Positions 55,718 through 64,000 of a stretch of 64,000 bases of DNA are shown here, piece by piece; position 1 is the stretch's first letter, and each line of letters starts with the position of its first letter. The notes beneath the pieces were generated by a model, which worked only from the letters and a program-made list of their open reading frames with translations, did not search any database and had not been told where the DNA came from. Source of the stretch: Limnobacter alexandrii (GTDB lineage Bacteria > Pseudomonadota > Gammaproteobacteria > Burkholderiales > Burkholderiaceae_B). A program made the translations under genes and the position numbers. Location of the stretch: NCBI RefSeq assembly GCF_005871185.1, contig NZ_SWKN01000012.1, positions 62,001-126,000 on the forward strand, read 5' to 3'.

Positions 55718-56905
55718 ATGCTTTCAAATCGCGCACTTACGATCAAACCTTCCCCTACACTTGCCGTGACAGCCAAGGCGGCCCAACTGAAAGCCGAGGG
55801 TAAAGACATTATCGGCTTGGGCGCTGGTGAACCCGACTTCGACACACCCGACCACATCAAGGAAGCTGCCAAGAAAGCCATTGATGCCGGTTTTACCAAG
55901 TACACCGCTGTGGGCGGTACGGTTGGTTTGAAAAATGCCGTGATCGCCAAGCTGAAGCGCGACAATGGCCTTGAGTACAAGCCCAATGAAGTGGTTGTTG
56001 GTGTGGGTGGCAAGCAGTGTATTTTCAACATGATTTTGGCCACCATCAACGATGGTGACGAGGTGGTGATTCCTGCCCCTTACTGGGTCAGCTACGCCGA
56101 CATCGTTGAAATTGCCGGTGGCGTGCCCAAGCTGGTGTTTGCCGGCATTGAGCAGGGTTTCAAAATGACCCCTGCCCAACTGGAAGCGGCCATTACCCCA
56201 AAAACCAAAATGTTCATGATCAACAGCCCCAGCAACCCAACAGGCGCTGTGTACACGAAGGAAGAGTTGGCTGCTTTGGGCGAAGTGCTGTTGAAGCACC
56301 CAAATATTTTGGTGGCTACCGATGACATGTACGAGCACATCAACCTGACTGGTACACCATTTGTGAACATCGTGAACGCCTGCCCAGCCCTGAAAGACCG
56401 CACCATTGTGTTGAACGGTGTTTCCAAGGCCTACAGCATGACCGGCTGGCGCATTGGTTTTGCGGCTGGCCCCGCCAAGCTTATCGATGTGATGACCAAC
56501 TTGCAAAGCCAGTCCACTTCCAACCCCACTTCAATTTCACAAGTGGCTGCTGAAGCCGCCTTGAATGGCGATCAGGATTGCTTGAAGCCCATGGTGGCTG
56601 CATTCCGTGAGCGCAATGAATTCGTGACCAAAGCTTTGAATGCTGTTTCTACCATTCAGTGTTTGAAAGCCGAAGGCGCTTTCTACGCGTTTGTCGATGC
56701 ACGCAAGGCGATTGAAAAGTTGGCAGCTGAGGGCAAGATCAAGGCAGCGAACGACCTGGAACTGACTGCTTACCTGCTAGAAGCGGGCGTTGCTGTGGTG
56801 CCAGGTTCCGCTTTCGGTGCTGAAGGTTACTTCCGCATTTCATTTGCAACCAGCATGAGCAACCTTGAAAAGGCCTGCGAGCGCATTGCGAAAGCATTGG
56901 GTTAA
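55718..56905 (+). CDS. Class I aminotransferase, aspartate aminotransferase-like
   Basis: The 395-residue PLP enzyme is of the class I fold (subgroup I-gamma, AspB type). LGAGEPDFDTPDHIK is the N-terminal substrate motif, SPSNPTGAVY the cofactor-phosphate region, SKAYSMTGWRIGF holds the PLP Lys, and FRISFATS carries the substrate Arg. Aspartate aminotransferase is the most likely activity; broad or aromatic specificity is possible. It is divergent from uvrB, 236 bases away. Confidence 0.92.
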   Translation: MLSNRALTIKPSPTLAVTAKAAQLKAEGKDIIGLGAGEPDFDTPDHIKEAAKKAIDAGFTKYTAVGGTVGLKNAVIAKLKRDNGLEYKPNEVVVGVGGKQCIFNMILATINDGDEVVIPAPYWVSYADIVEIAGGVPKLVFAGIEQGFKMTPAQLEAAITPKTKMFMINSPSNPTGAVYTKEELAALGEVLLKHPNILVATDDMYEHINLTGTPFVNIVNACPALKDRTIVLNGVSKAYSMTGWRIGFAAGPAKLIDVMTNLQSQSTSNPTSISQVAAEAALNGDQDCLKPMVAAFRERNEFVTKALNAVSTIQCLKAEGAFYAFVDARKAIEKLAAEGKIKAANDLELTAYLLEAGVAVVPGSAFGAEGYFRISFATSMSNLEKACERIAKALG

Positions 56906-56999
56906 GGATTAGAAAGGGTCAGATTGACTAAGGATTAAGCAGGCTGGAAGGTTTTTGTCATTGATTTGCCTTAAATGGCCACTAAGTGGCTATTTAGGG

Positions 57000-57027
57000 T
57001 TGCACAAAAAAATTTCGCTGCTATAAT
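57000..57027 (+). promoter_or_regulatory. Promoter of tRNA-Asn
   Basis: TTGCAC (57000-57005), 16 bases and TATAAT (57022-57027), ending 10 bases before the mature tRNA start. It is a strong consensus promoter, as usual for tRNA genes. Confidence 0.85.
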
Positions 57028-57037
57028 CTCGGCTCTT

Positions 57038-57113
57038 TCCCCGATAGCTCAGTCGGTAGAGCGACGGACTGTTAATCCGCAGGTCCCTGGTTCGAGTCCA
57101 GGTCGGGGAGCCA
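57038..57113 (+). tRNA. tRNA-Asn (GTT)
   Basis: A 76-base cloverleaf: acceptor stem TCCCCGA paired with TCGGGGA, D-arm GCTC...GAGC, anticodon GTT at 57071-57073 in GACTGTTAATC, T-arm CTGGTTCGAGTCCAG, and an encoded GCCA end at 57110-57113. The identity is asparagine by the anticodon. Confidence 0.97.
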
Positions 57114-57120
57114 AATACAG

Positions 57121-57156
57121 AAAGGGTTTCGAGAAATCGAGACCCTTTTTCTTTTC
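57121..57156 (+). terminator. Rho-independent terminator after tRNA-Asn
   Basis: A 12-pair stem (57121-57132 with 57137-57148, one G-U) closed by a GAAA tetraloop is followed by TTCTTTTCC. It starts eight bases after the tRNA. Confidence 0.92.
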
Positions 57157-57942
57157 CTGGAAAAAACGTACTTTCCCGCAAAAGCCAATTTTGGTTGGCT
57201 TTTTAGCCCTTCGGCTAGTGGTTTTTTTGGTTTTGACACGAGGGCGCAGAAGCGCAACACCTCTGTAGTAAATTAGTCAAAAAATAAATAAGAATTATTA
57301 AAATTATAAATTGGATTAAATCGGATCATGCCGGGTTTAGCAGGGACTTCGTTCTTTTTGAGAATGAAGTCGTAATGAGCAGGCCTTGGAACAAATTTAT
57401 CCCATGGGTAAGCGAGCTAGCGGTTTGCACGAAGAGGGAAGCATGTAATGAGTGGTCTTTTCATCACCTAATGCTCTGGCTACTTGGGTAAATTACACCC
57501 TCCGAAGCGTAGATAAATTATTGTCGGCAGATTGATTGGCAGACCGAACAAACCTGAACTAAAGCAACTTGACTCTAAGAAAACCTGGGCAGTTCAATAT
57601 CGGCATAGACTTTTATTCCTTGACACAAACTGGCTTAACATGTGGCCCAGTGCGGCTAGTTTGCCAATCTGTCTGGCCAACATATTAAATGGCTTTGAAC
57701 GTAAAGGAAGTTATCAACCTCCGTGGTACTAATCAGTGGACAAGTCACTAGTTGTAGCGGTTGGCAGCAACTGTCGGGGTACTGAATTAGCGTGATTTGG
57801 CGTCCCAAGGCAAACTACATCGACGGATGGATCGCGGCCCATAGCAACCAATTGAACATGATAAAAAATCCTCTAATCCGCCCTATTTGCAGCAATGTAC
57901 CAATAATCAGTGAACCGTTAGAGAATCATTAGAAAGGAAAGT
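57157..57942. other. Gene-free, AT-rich stretch downstream of tRNA-Asn
   Basis: No supported gene lies in these 786 bases. About 57280-57330 is distinctly AT-rich, and GACTTCGTTCT/AGAATGAAGTC (57345-57371) forms a hairpin without a T-run. A 66-codon open frame at 57532-57732 has no ribosome site and no recognisable family. The region links a tRNA gene to a restriction-modification operon, a usual site for island borders; I see no integrase and no repeat of the tRNA 3' end in the window. Confidence 0.5.
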
Positions 57943-59940
57943 ATGAGCGTAGATAATCAAGCGGGAGCTGCCGGTGGCGAAGTCTCCCAAGTCCAAATCG
58001 GCACGGAGGACGGACATGTCGGATTGCTGGCGCAGCTCCGCGAACTGGTTCCAGGGGCTTTTCCTGACGGTGAACTTGATCAAGGCTTGCTTTTGTCTGA
58101 GCTCGGGTTTGGTGAACCAGCTCAATCCTTCACTTTCGAATGGCCGGGAATGGCGCAGGCTCGCCTTGAGGCCCGTTCACCGACCACCGCGACACTTGTT
58201 CCCGATCCAGAAGCCTCTGTGAACTGGGATGAAGCCGGTGACGTCCTAATCGAGGGAGACAACCTCCAAGTTTTGAAACTATTGAAGAACGGCTATGCAG
58301 GTGCGGTAAAGCTAATCTATATCGACCCGCCATACAACACGGGTGAGAGCTTTACTTACAACGACGACTTTTCGGTTTCTGAGTCTGAATACCTCATCGC
58401 GACAGGGCAGGTAGATGAGCAAGGTCAGGCGTTGACCGCAAAGAAGGAAAGGAGCGGAAGGAAGCACGCTCCTTGGCTAACGATGATGTCCTCGCGGCTT
58501 GCCGTAGCAAGGCATCTGTTGCGCAAAGATGGCGTCTTCCTTGCATCCATTGATAACAATGAAGTTCACCATCTTCGCCTATTGCTCGACGCTGTGTTTG
58601 GTGCGGAAAACTTTGTTGACATGATTACTTGGCGTGGTGCCCGAAAAGGCGACGCCAAGCTGATGGGGGCCGGACAGGATTACATCCTTATTTATGCCAA
58701 AGATCGTGCGTACCTGAAGGACAATAATGTGCGATGGCGCGAACGTAAGGATGGCCTGGAGCCAATATACGAAAAAGTTTCAAAGCTTAGAGAAAAACAT
58801 GGCGAGGATTATGAAGCCATGACTTCGGCATTGCGTGATTGGTACAAGTCACTAGCGGATGACAATCCGTCGAAAGCGCATGATTACTACAATCGGGTTG
58901 ATGCGCGCGGAATTTGGTTTCCCGACAATATTTCAAGCCCAAATTTCCGAGAGAATTTGATATACGAATGGAAGGGTTATAGCCCGCCTGAAAACGGTTG
59001 GAGATATGACAGGGATGCAATGCAAGCATTGCATGATGATGGGCGGCTAATCTACCCCGAAGATAAGTCGAGGAGAGTACAAATTAAGTCGTATTTACAC
59101 ATGCATGAGACTTGGGCTCCTCCATCTGTCATTTATCGTGATCGGCGGTCGGCCTCTAAACAGCTTGATGAGCTGATGGGGGTAAAAGTTTTCGATGATC
59201 CGAAGAGTACTGATGTTCTGGCCCGTTTGTTCCATGCGCTTACCGATGATGGCGATCTTGTCCTCGACTTCTTTGCTGGCTCAGGTTCTTCAGGTCAGGC
59301 GATATGGGAGCAGAACCCGAAGGATGGCAAGATCCGCCGTTGGATTCTTGTGCAACGTCCTGAATCTCCTGATACGACTTCTGATTCTGGTAAAAACGCC
59401 CTATTGGCTGGGTACAAGACAATTTTTGAGATCACGGCAGAGCGCCTACGTCGGGCCGCTGTTCAACTGGGGGGTGGGCTTGGATTCCGGCTTTTCCGTG
59501 CCAGAGAAACTAATTTGATAATCGAGAAGCAGGTTTTTGCAAAGGACGGGCAGGACGCTAGACAGCATCTGGCTCAGATGCTGTTTCATGCGGGCCAACC
59601 CCCAGTGAAAGACGGTGCCGATCCTGCAGCTGTCGCCTGGGAAGTTGTGCTTAAGGCCACGAATTGCAGGCTCGATTCACGCGTTAGCGTCAGCGAGCAC
59701 AATGGCATCAAGGTGTATGAGTTCTGTCCTTTCGTTGCGGAGCCTAGGAGTACTGGAAGGTACTTCATCAGCCTTGACGCTTTCACGCTCGACACGGCGA
59801 AGCACATAGGCCTTACGGATGCGGACTCGCTGATTCTGCGAGGCGATAAGGTTGACAACGAAGTAACCCTCACGTTAGCGCCCAGGCTGCGCTCCAAATT
59901 GATCTTGCTAGAACGGGTGGCACGTGAAGTTTCGCTTTGA
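57943..59940 (+). CDS. Type III restriction-modification methyltransferase (Mod)
   Basis: The 665-residue protein is a beta-class adenine-N6 DNA methyltransferase of type III systems. The catalytic DPPY lies in YIDPPYNTGE (about 127), before the AdoMet motif DFFAGSGSSGQ (about 442), which is the beta-class order. The central target-recognition region (about 215-420) is variable in the family. Mod binds and methylates the recognition site on one strand and forms the Mod-Res complex. The ATG is preceded by AGGA in AAAGGAAAGT. It overlaps the res gene by 17 bases. Confidence 0.93.
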   Translation: MSVDNQAGAAGGEVSQVQIGTEDGHVGLLAQLRELVPGAFPDGELDQGLLLSELGFGEPAQSFTFEWPGMAQARLEARSPTTATLVPDPEASVNWDEAGDVLIEGDNLQVLKLLKNGYAGAVKLIYIDPPYNTGESFTYNDDFSVSESEYLIATGQVDEQGQALTAKKERSGRKHAPWLTMMSSRLAVARHLLRKDGVFLASIDNNEVHHLRLLLDAVFGAENFVDMITWRGARKGDAKLMGAGQDYILIYAKDRAYLKDNNVRWRERKDGLEPIYEKVSKLREKHGEDYEAMTSALRDWYKSLADDNPSKAHDYYNRVDARGIWFPDNISSPNFRENLIYEWKGYSPPENGWRYDRDAMQALHDDGRLIYPEDKSRRVQIKSYLHMHETWAPPSVIYRDRRSASKQLDELMGVKVFDDPKSTDVLARLFHALTDDGDLVLDFFAGSGSSGQAIWEQNPKDGKIRRWILVQRPESPDTTSDSGKNALLAGYKTIFEITAERLRRAAVQLGGGLGFRLFRARETNLIIEKQVFAKDGQDARQHLAQMLFHAGQPPVKDGADPAAVAWEVVLKATNCRLDSRVSVSEHNGIKVYEFCPFVAEPRSTGRYFISLDAFTLDTAKHIGLTDADSLILRGDKVDNEVTLTLAPRLRSKLILLERVAREVSL

Positions 59941-62680
59941 TGACCAGCCGCACCAGGCAGCGGCAATCGATGCTGTTGCCGATTTGTTCACAGGGGCCTT
60001 GTTTGCCCCAGCTAACGCAATCTCCGGCCAGGCACTTGGCGCGGAGGGACATAAAGCCTTTCGGCTCGATCGGGATTTGTTGACCGAGAACCTCAAAGCG
60101 GTTACCGCTCGCGAGGATGTCGATACGCAAAATTCACTTGAATTGATGAGGGAAACCGACCTGCAAGATAAGGACCGAGATTTTCCGAATTTCTCTGTCG
60201 AGATGGAGACCGGCACTGGCAAGACCTACGTCTATATCGGCACCGCGCTGCGATTGGCCGAAGCGCATGGCCTACGCAAGTTTGTGATCCTTGTACATTC
60301 AGTTGCGATTCGTGCAGGTGTTCTCAAGACATTCGAGCAGACCTCTGAGCATTTTCGGAGCAAGTTTCCGAACCTAGCATATCGCTGGAATGTCATGGGT
60401 GAAAGTCGCGCTTTGGATGACTTCATTGATCCTTCAAGCACTGTGCAGTTTCTGGTCGCTAGCATCCAATTACTGGATAAGCCGGAAACAAATACGCTAT
60501 ATTCCTCGCCCGAGCAGGCTCGTATCTGGGGGGAGAACATTTCTGGAATCGAGCAGATCGCCAAGGCTCGGCCTGTTGTTCTGATTGACGAACCTCAGAA
60601 CATGGTTACGCAGTTGCGTAAGCGAGCCATTGCGACTCTCAATCCACTTATTGCGCTGCGTTATAGCGCTACGCACAAAGAGCAGTTCAATCTTGTACAT
60701 CGCCTGAGTGCAAAAAGGGCTGCGGAGTTGGGAATCGTGAAACGCGTCGCAGTTAAGGGCGTCGTGGCTGGCTCAAATGGAGAGCCATACTTGAGCGCAA
60801 AAAAGATTGTTAGTAAGAGTAAGAAGCTATACGTGGCCCTTGTCATCGACAAGGCCACTAACGACAAATCCGAGCGCATAGAAATTGTTGCACAGGTGGG
60901 TACGGACCTATTCGACGAATCTGGTCAGTTGCCGCAATATCGGGGGTTCGTTGTCGAGAATATTCTGCGTAAGCCAGATCGAGTCGAGTTTGCGAGTGGC
61001 CTGGTGATCGGCGTCGGGCAGGAAATTGGAGTCGACAAATTGGCTATTTGGCGCGAGCAGGTTCGACAAACGATTCGTGCCCATTTAGTTCGTCAAGCCG
61101 CTATCGATGCTGCACAGGCCGACGTCAAGGTCTTGTCTCTGTTCTTCGTGGAAAGGGTGGCCGATTACGTTGGCGATGAAGCGCTGCTTCCTGAAATGTT
61201 TGACACCATCTATCGGGAAGAGTGGGTCAGGGCCGGCCGTCCCGCAGACCAGACCCCAGAACCCTCCGAGCTTCGGGTTGCCTACTTTCCCTCGACCAAA
61301 ACTGGCATATTCAAGGACACGAAAGGTGGTCTAGCGTCCGATGCGGAGTTTGAGGCCAGAGCGTATAGAGAGATTATCGAGCATAAGGAGTTAATCCTCG
61401 ACCGAGCAAATCCCCGTGCCTTTATCTTCTCCCATTCCGCGCTTCGTGAAGGCTGGGACAATCCAAATGTGTTCCAAATCGGCTTTCTCCGGCATACCCG
61501 ATCTGACACCGAGCGGCGACAGCAGATCGGACGCGGCCTTCGTTTGCCAGTAGATCAAGGCGGCACCCGCGTCTCAGACCCTGCAATAAACCGGCTTACG
61601 TTGGTAGTTGATGAGTCCTTTGCCGAGTTCCGTAAAGGGTTCAATGAAGAATACAACGCATCCGGGGGAAGGTCGGGTGGGGGGCAAGAATTGGAAGACG
61701 CAGATTCTGAGGTTGTAATTCGTCGTCGTTCGACGCAGTTCGAGAGCCCAGAGTTTAGTGAGTTATGGAAGCGAATCAGATACAAGGCCGTCTACCGGGT
61801 ATCGGTAGACACACCCTCGCTTGTATCAGCTGTTGCACATTCAGAGCACCTTGAAGATCTGAAGTACATCAAGCACCGAGCCAATGTGGTGCAGTCAGCA
61901 GAGCTCGTCTATGACGACAAAGGGCAGATCATAACCGCAGACAGTTCGGTTAATGAAGGTGCGGGTGAGCGGATTATTTTTGTCGGCCAACGTTTGCCCA
62001 ATGTCGTGCAATTGGTCGAAGACCAGTTACTGCATGGCAAGTTCCCTCTGTATCTGACGCGGCCCACTATTGTCGGCATTTTAGACGAAGTACCCGAACG
62101 ATTGAAAGGAGGCGCTGTTGATGACCCGGACCGCTGGGCTCGTGTATTGGCTCAGGCGATCCGAGTGGTTGCCATTGAGCAGATGGTACAGAGCATCACG
62201 TACGAGCCGATAGACGAAGCTACTTGGTGGGATGCTAACGTGGTTTTTCTGGAAGTTGAAACCAAGAGTGTCCCTAGAGTTGAGGCGGGTAAGCCAGCAC
62301 CACAAGCCGGAGTTGCAGCCGCCCCGCTTGGTGGGACTAATCTATTCGACCACGTCGATTATGACAGTCATGTCGAGCGGATATTTGCTGAACGACTGGA
62401 AAACAATACCGATCAAATCAAGCTTTTCACTAAGCTACCAAGACGATTCAAGGTCAGAACTCCCATAGGTGAATACTCGCCGGACTGGGCCATAGTATGC
62501 AGTGAGAACGGCACGGATAAGCTGTACTTGGTGCGAGAGACCAAGGCCACTTTGAACCTCGACGATCTTGAGTGGGATGAGGCCATGCGCATTCGCTTTG
62601 CAGCGAAGCATTTCGAATTGGCCCCCAGAGGCGAGGTGGACTTTACACACACCACCGATAAGGACGGGTTGCGAATTTAG
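59924..62680 (+). CDS. Type III restriction endonuclease (Res)
   Basis: The 918-residue protein has the DEAD-like motor with Walker A METGTGKTYV (about 88-97), Walker B LIDEPQ, SATH and QIGRGLRLP. A C-terminal PD-(D/E)xK nuclease follows, with SPDWAIV and YLVRETK (about 865-885). All key residues are present, so it should cut DNA at a distance from two head-to-head sites together with Mod. The GTG start at 59924 overlaps the end of mod by 17 bases, with a GGGTGG upstream, so the two are coupled. Confidence 0.93.
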   Translation: MKFRFDDQPHQAAAIDAVADLFTGALFAPANAISGQALGAEGHKAFRLDRDLLTENLKAVTAREDVDTQNSLELMRETDLQDKDRDFPNFSVEMETGTGKTYVYIGTALRLAEAHGLRKFVILVHSVAIRAGVLKTFEQTSEHFRSKFPNLAYRWNVMGESRALDDFIDPSSTVQFLVASIQLLDKPETNTLYSSPEQARIWGENISGIEQIAKARPVVLIDEPQNMVTQLRKRAIATLNPLIALRYSATHKEQFNLVHRLSAKRAAELGIVKRVAVKGVVAGSNGEPYLSAKKIVSKSKKLYVALVIDKATNDKSERIEIVAQVGTDLFDESGQLPQYRGFVVENILRKPDRVEFASGLVIGVGQEIGVDKLAIWREQVRQTIRAHLVRQAAIDAAQADVKVLSLFFVERVADYVGDEALLPEMFDTIYREEWVRAGRPADQTPEPSELRVAYFPSTKTGIFKDTKGGLASDAEFEARAYREIIEHKELILDRANPRAFIFSHSALREGWDNPNVFQIGFLRHTRSDTERRQQIGRGLRLPVDQGGTRVSDPAINRLTLVVDESFAEFRKGFNEEYNASGGRSGGGQELEDADSEVVIRRRSTQFESPEFSELWKRIRYKAVYRVSVDTPSLVSAVAHSEHLEDLKYIKHRANVVQSAELVYDDKGQIITADSSVNEGAGERIIFVGQRLPNVVQLVEDQLLHGKFPLYLTRPTIVGILDEVPERLKGGAVDDPDRWARVLAQAIRVVAIEQMVQSITYEPIDEATWWDANVVFLEVETKSVPRVEAGKPAPQAGVAAAPLGGTNLFDHVDYDSHVERIFAERLENNTDQIKLFTKLPRRFKVRTPIGEYSPDWAIVCSENGTDKLYLVRETKATLNLDDLEWDEAMRIRFAAKHFELAPRGEVDFTHTTDKDGLRI

Positions 62681-63034
62681 GGGAAGAGGACTCTCAACGT
62701 GTTTTGAATTACCGCTAAGACGCTCAGCCTCGCGCTCAACCTTCCCAGCTAAGTTGCATCCAGCGCAGTTTTTGCCGTCACCGATTGTCATGCAGTCGGT
62801 GCAGTTTCGAGTCGTTTGCCTTGCTCTTTAATGCAAAAAGCCCAAAATTTTGGTCTTAGCTCTGAGGTATTCTGTGAGTAATGACAGCAATCAACACAAT
62901 CTAATTAAAGAGAGTAAGCCCCCAGCAAACCCATCTTGAAATCGGTGGGGGTGAACGTCGATCATAGTGTCCACTTCATTTCTTGGTGGACACCATGAGT
63001 GCACTTCAAACTATCCCGAAACGTCCCGCTCGTG
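62681..63034. other. Gene-free spacer between res and the IS element
   Basis: No supported gene is visible. Perfect eight-base arms GTGTCCAC (62967-62974) and GTGGACAC (62986-62993) form a hairpin that resembles the end of another IS element. A minus-strand frame at 62791-62435, which starts MTIGDGKNCAGC and is partly antisense to res, is noted as an oddity only. Confidence 0.45.
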
Positions 63035-63125
63035 TGTAGAGCGGGCTTCGGAAATTCAGACAGGTGGATAAAAGATGACAGCTCTGCTTTTTGGGCCAAC
63101 AATGTTGGTCGGAGAAGGAGAAATC

Positions 63126-63428
63126 ATGAGTCGCAGACCCCGTAGAAACCACTCGCCAGACTTTAAAGCCAAAGTGGCCTTAGAAGCAGTTCGAGGCGAG
63201 CAACCACTTGCCGAGTTTGCCCAGAAATACGATGTACACGCCACCCAGATTGCCCAGTGGAAAGCCGAATTGCTGCAAGGTGCATCCAGCGTATTTGGCG
63301 CCACCAAGGGCGTTGAATCCACAGTAGATGTCAAAGTGCTGCACGCAAAAATTGGTGAGCTGACACTGGAGAATGATTTTTTAGAAAGCGCGCTCACCAA
63401 GGCGGGATTGCTGAGCGCAAAACGATGA
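63126..63428 (+). CDS. IS3-family transposase OrfA
   Basis: The 100-residue protein has the OrfA helix-turn-helix (RRNHSPDFKAKVALEAVRGE, then QPLAEFAQKYDVHATQIAQWK) that binds the ends of the element, and a leucine-rich C-terminal helix (LTLENDFLESAL). The ATG at 63126 has AAGGAG six bases before it. Its stop overlaps the orfB ATG (ATGA). Confidence 0.93.
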   Translation: MSRRPRRNHSPDFKAKVALEAVRGEQPLAEFAQKYDVHATQIAQWKAELLQGASSVFGATKGVESTVDVKVLHAKIGELTLENDFLESALTKAGLLSAKR

Positions 63429-64000
63429 TCGACCCGACACATGATTTGCCGGTGAGTAAACAAGCAAAGATTCTTCGCATGGCCAGATCGACGGCTTATT
63501 ACAAGCCTGTGCCAATCTCTGAAGGCGATCTTGCGCTGATGGCTGCGATGGATCGAATTCATTTGGACCGTCCGTATGCCGCTAGCAGGCTGATGAGGGA
63601 TTTGCTGCTTCGCTCGGGCTTTGCAGGCGTTGGTCGGCGCAGGGTGCTCAGCTTGATGCGCAAGATGGGCATTCAAGCTGTTTATCGCAAGCCCAACACC
63701 AGCAAGCGACATCCCGGGCACAAGATCTATCCGTATTTGCTGCGAGCGCTGCCTATTGTTCGGCCCAATCAGGTCTGGGCGCTGGACATTACCTCCCTTC
63801 CGATGAAGCGCGGCTTTTTGTATCTGTGCGCTGTAATCGATTGGTTTAGCAGGAAAGTGCTCAGTTGGAGACTCTCCAATACCATGCATGCCGATTTCTG
63901 CGTTGAAGCGGTTCAAGAAGCGATCGTCAAATACGGCAAGCCCGAGATCGTCAACACCGATCAAGGCAGTCAATTCACCAGCCTGGAGTTCACGGAAATG
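63425..64000 (+). CDS. IS3-family transposase OrfB, partial at window end
   Basis: The first 192 residues of OrfB are present: an HTH_21-type N-terminus (HLDRPYAASRLMRDLLLRSGF) and an integrase core with the first two catalytic acids in VWALDITSLP (about 120) and VNTDQGSQF (about 180). The final Glu is beyond base 64000. It may be translated from its own ATG at 63425 or by -1 frameshift from orfA; GCAAAACG just before is a possible slip site. Confidence 0.9.
   Translation, partial: MIDPTHDLPVSKQAKILRMARSTAYYKPVPISEGDLALMAAMDRIHLDRPYAASRLMRDLLLRSGFAGVGRRRVLSLMRKMGIQAVYRKPNTSKRHPGHKIYPYLLRALPIVRPNQVWALDITSLPMKRGFLYLCAVIDWFSRKVLSWRLSNTMHADFCVEAVQEAIVKYGKPEIVNTDQGSQFTSLEFTEM

Larger units (their letters stand above)
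63035..64000 (+). mobile_element. IS3-family insertion sequence, left part
   Basis: Two overlapping transposase genes (orfA 63126-63428, orfB from 63425) with orfB in the -1 frame relative to orfA are the layout of IS3. The left end is estimated at about 63035, where TGTAGAGCGGG begins; the terminal repeat is not proven because the right end is outside the window. It is oriented away from the restriction-modification genes. Confidence 0.8.

Noticed and set aside
57532-57732. 66-codon open frame after tRNA-Asn
   Set aside because: TTG start without ribosome site and no recognisable motif.
1-64000. CRISPR arrays, rRNA genes and prophage genes
   Set aside because: No regularly spaced repeats, rRNA sequence, phage structural genes or integrase were seen.

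Overview
The window looks like chromosomal DNA of a betaproteobacterium of the Burkholderiales type. The evidence is moderate GC, a complete iscRSUA-hscBA-fdx-iscX operon, monofunctional-type RelA, and the recJ/prfB/lysS neighbourhood. A Limnobacter-like organism is my guess from gene content and cannot be proven here.

Layout. 1-7.7 kb: the start of a CPA2 cation/proton antiporter, a CHASE3-type chemotaxis receptor, a large hybrid sensor kinase, and a LysR regulator divergent from a 2-haloacid dehalogenase. 7.8-9.7 kb: an orphan 609-residue protein with two paired hydrophobic regions. 9.7-18.8 kb: housekeeping and stress genes (cspA with a long leader, an OlsB-like N-acyltransferase, ppx and ppk divergent, relA, an alpha/beta hydrolase, bdhA). 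18.8-19.4 kb: a gene-free stretch with tandem hairpin repeats. 19.4-22.6 kb: a three-gene module (circularly permuted ATP-grasp, alpha-E, transglutaminase-like). 22.7-31.5 kb: comEC, a TatD-type nuclease, a DUF2062 protein, lolDC, an RpfE-type protein and recJ. 31.5-35 kb: a RelE/ParE-type toxin with its antitoxin, then prfB (programmed +1 frameshift) and lysS. 35.0-35.9 kb: an orphan lipoprotein gene between two inverted MITE-like repeats. 36.0-42.8 kb: a second, larger module of the ATP-grasp/alpha-E/transglutaminase type, including a fused protein and a transglutaminase-DUF2126 protein. 42.9-47.2 kb: a flavin-type oxidoreductase, a YghU-like GST, a small lipoprotein, a class D beta-lactamase and a phospholipase D-type lipoprotein. 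47.2-52.8 kb: the isc operon with promoter and two IscR boxes. 52.9-56.9 kb: a low-molecular-weight phosphatase, uvrB and an aminotransferase. 57.0-64 kb: tRNA-Asn, followed by a type III restriction-modification pair and the start of an IS3-family element, probably acquired DNA.

How the genes work together. The ppk/ppx/relA group links polyphosphate and (p)ppGpp metabolism. The isc genes form one iron-sulfur assembly unit under IscR autocontrol. The two ATP-grasp/alpha-E/transglutaminase modules, 13 kb apart, are the best candidate for a poorly described system: the family is predicted to make or trim peptide-like amide bonds, but substrate and product are unknown. The right end is a typical accessory region beside a tRNA gene.
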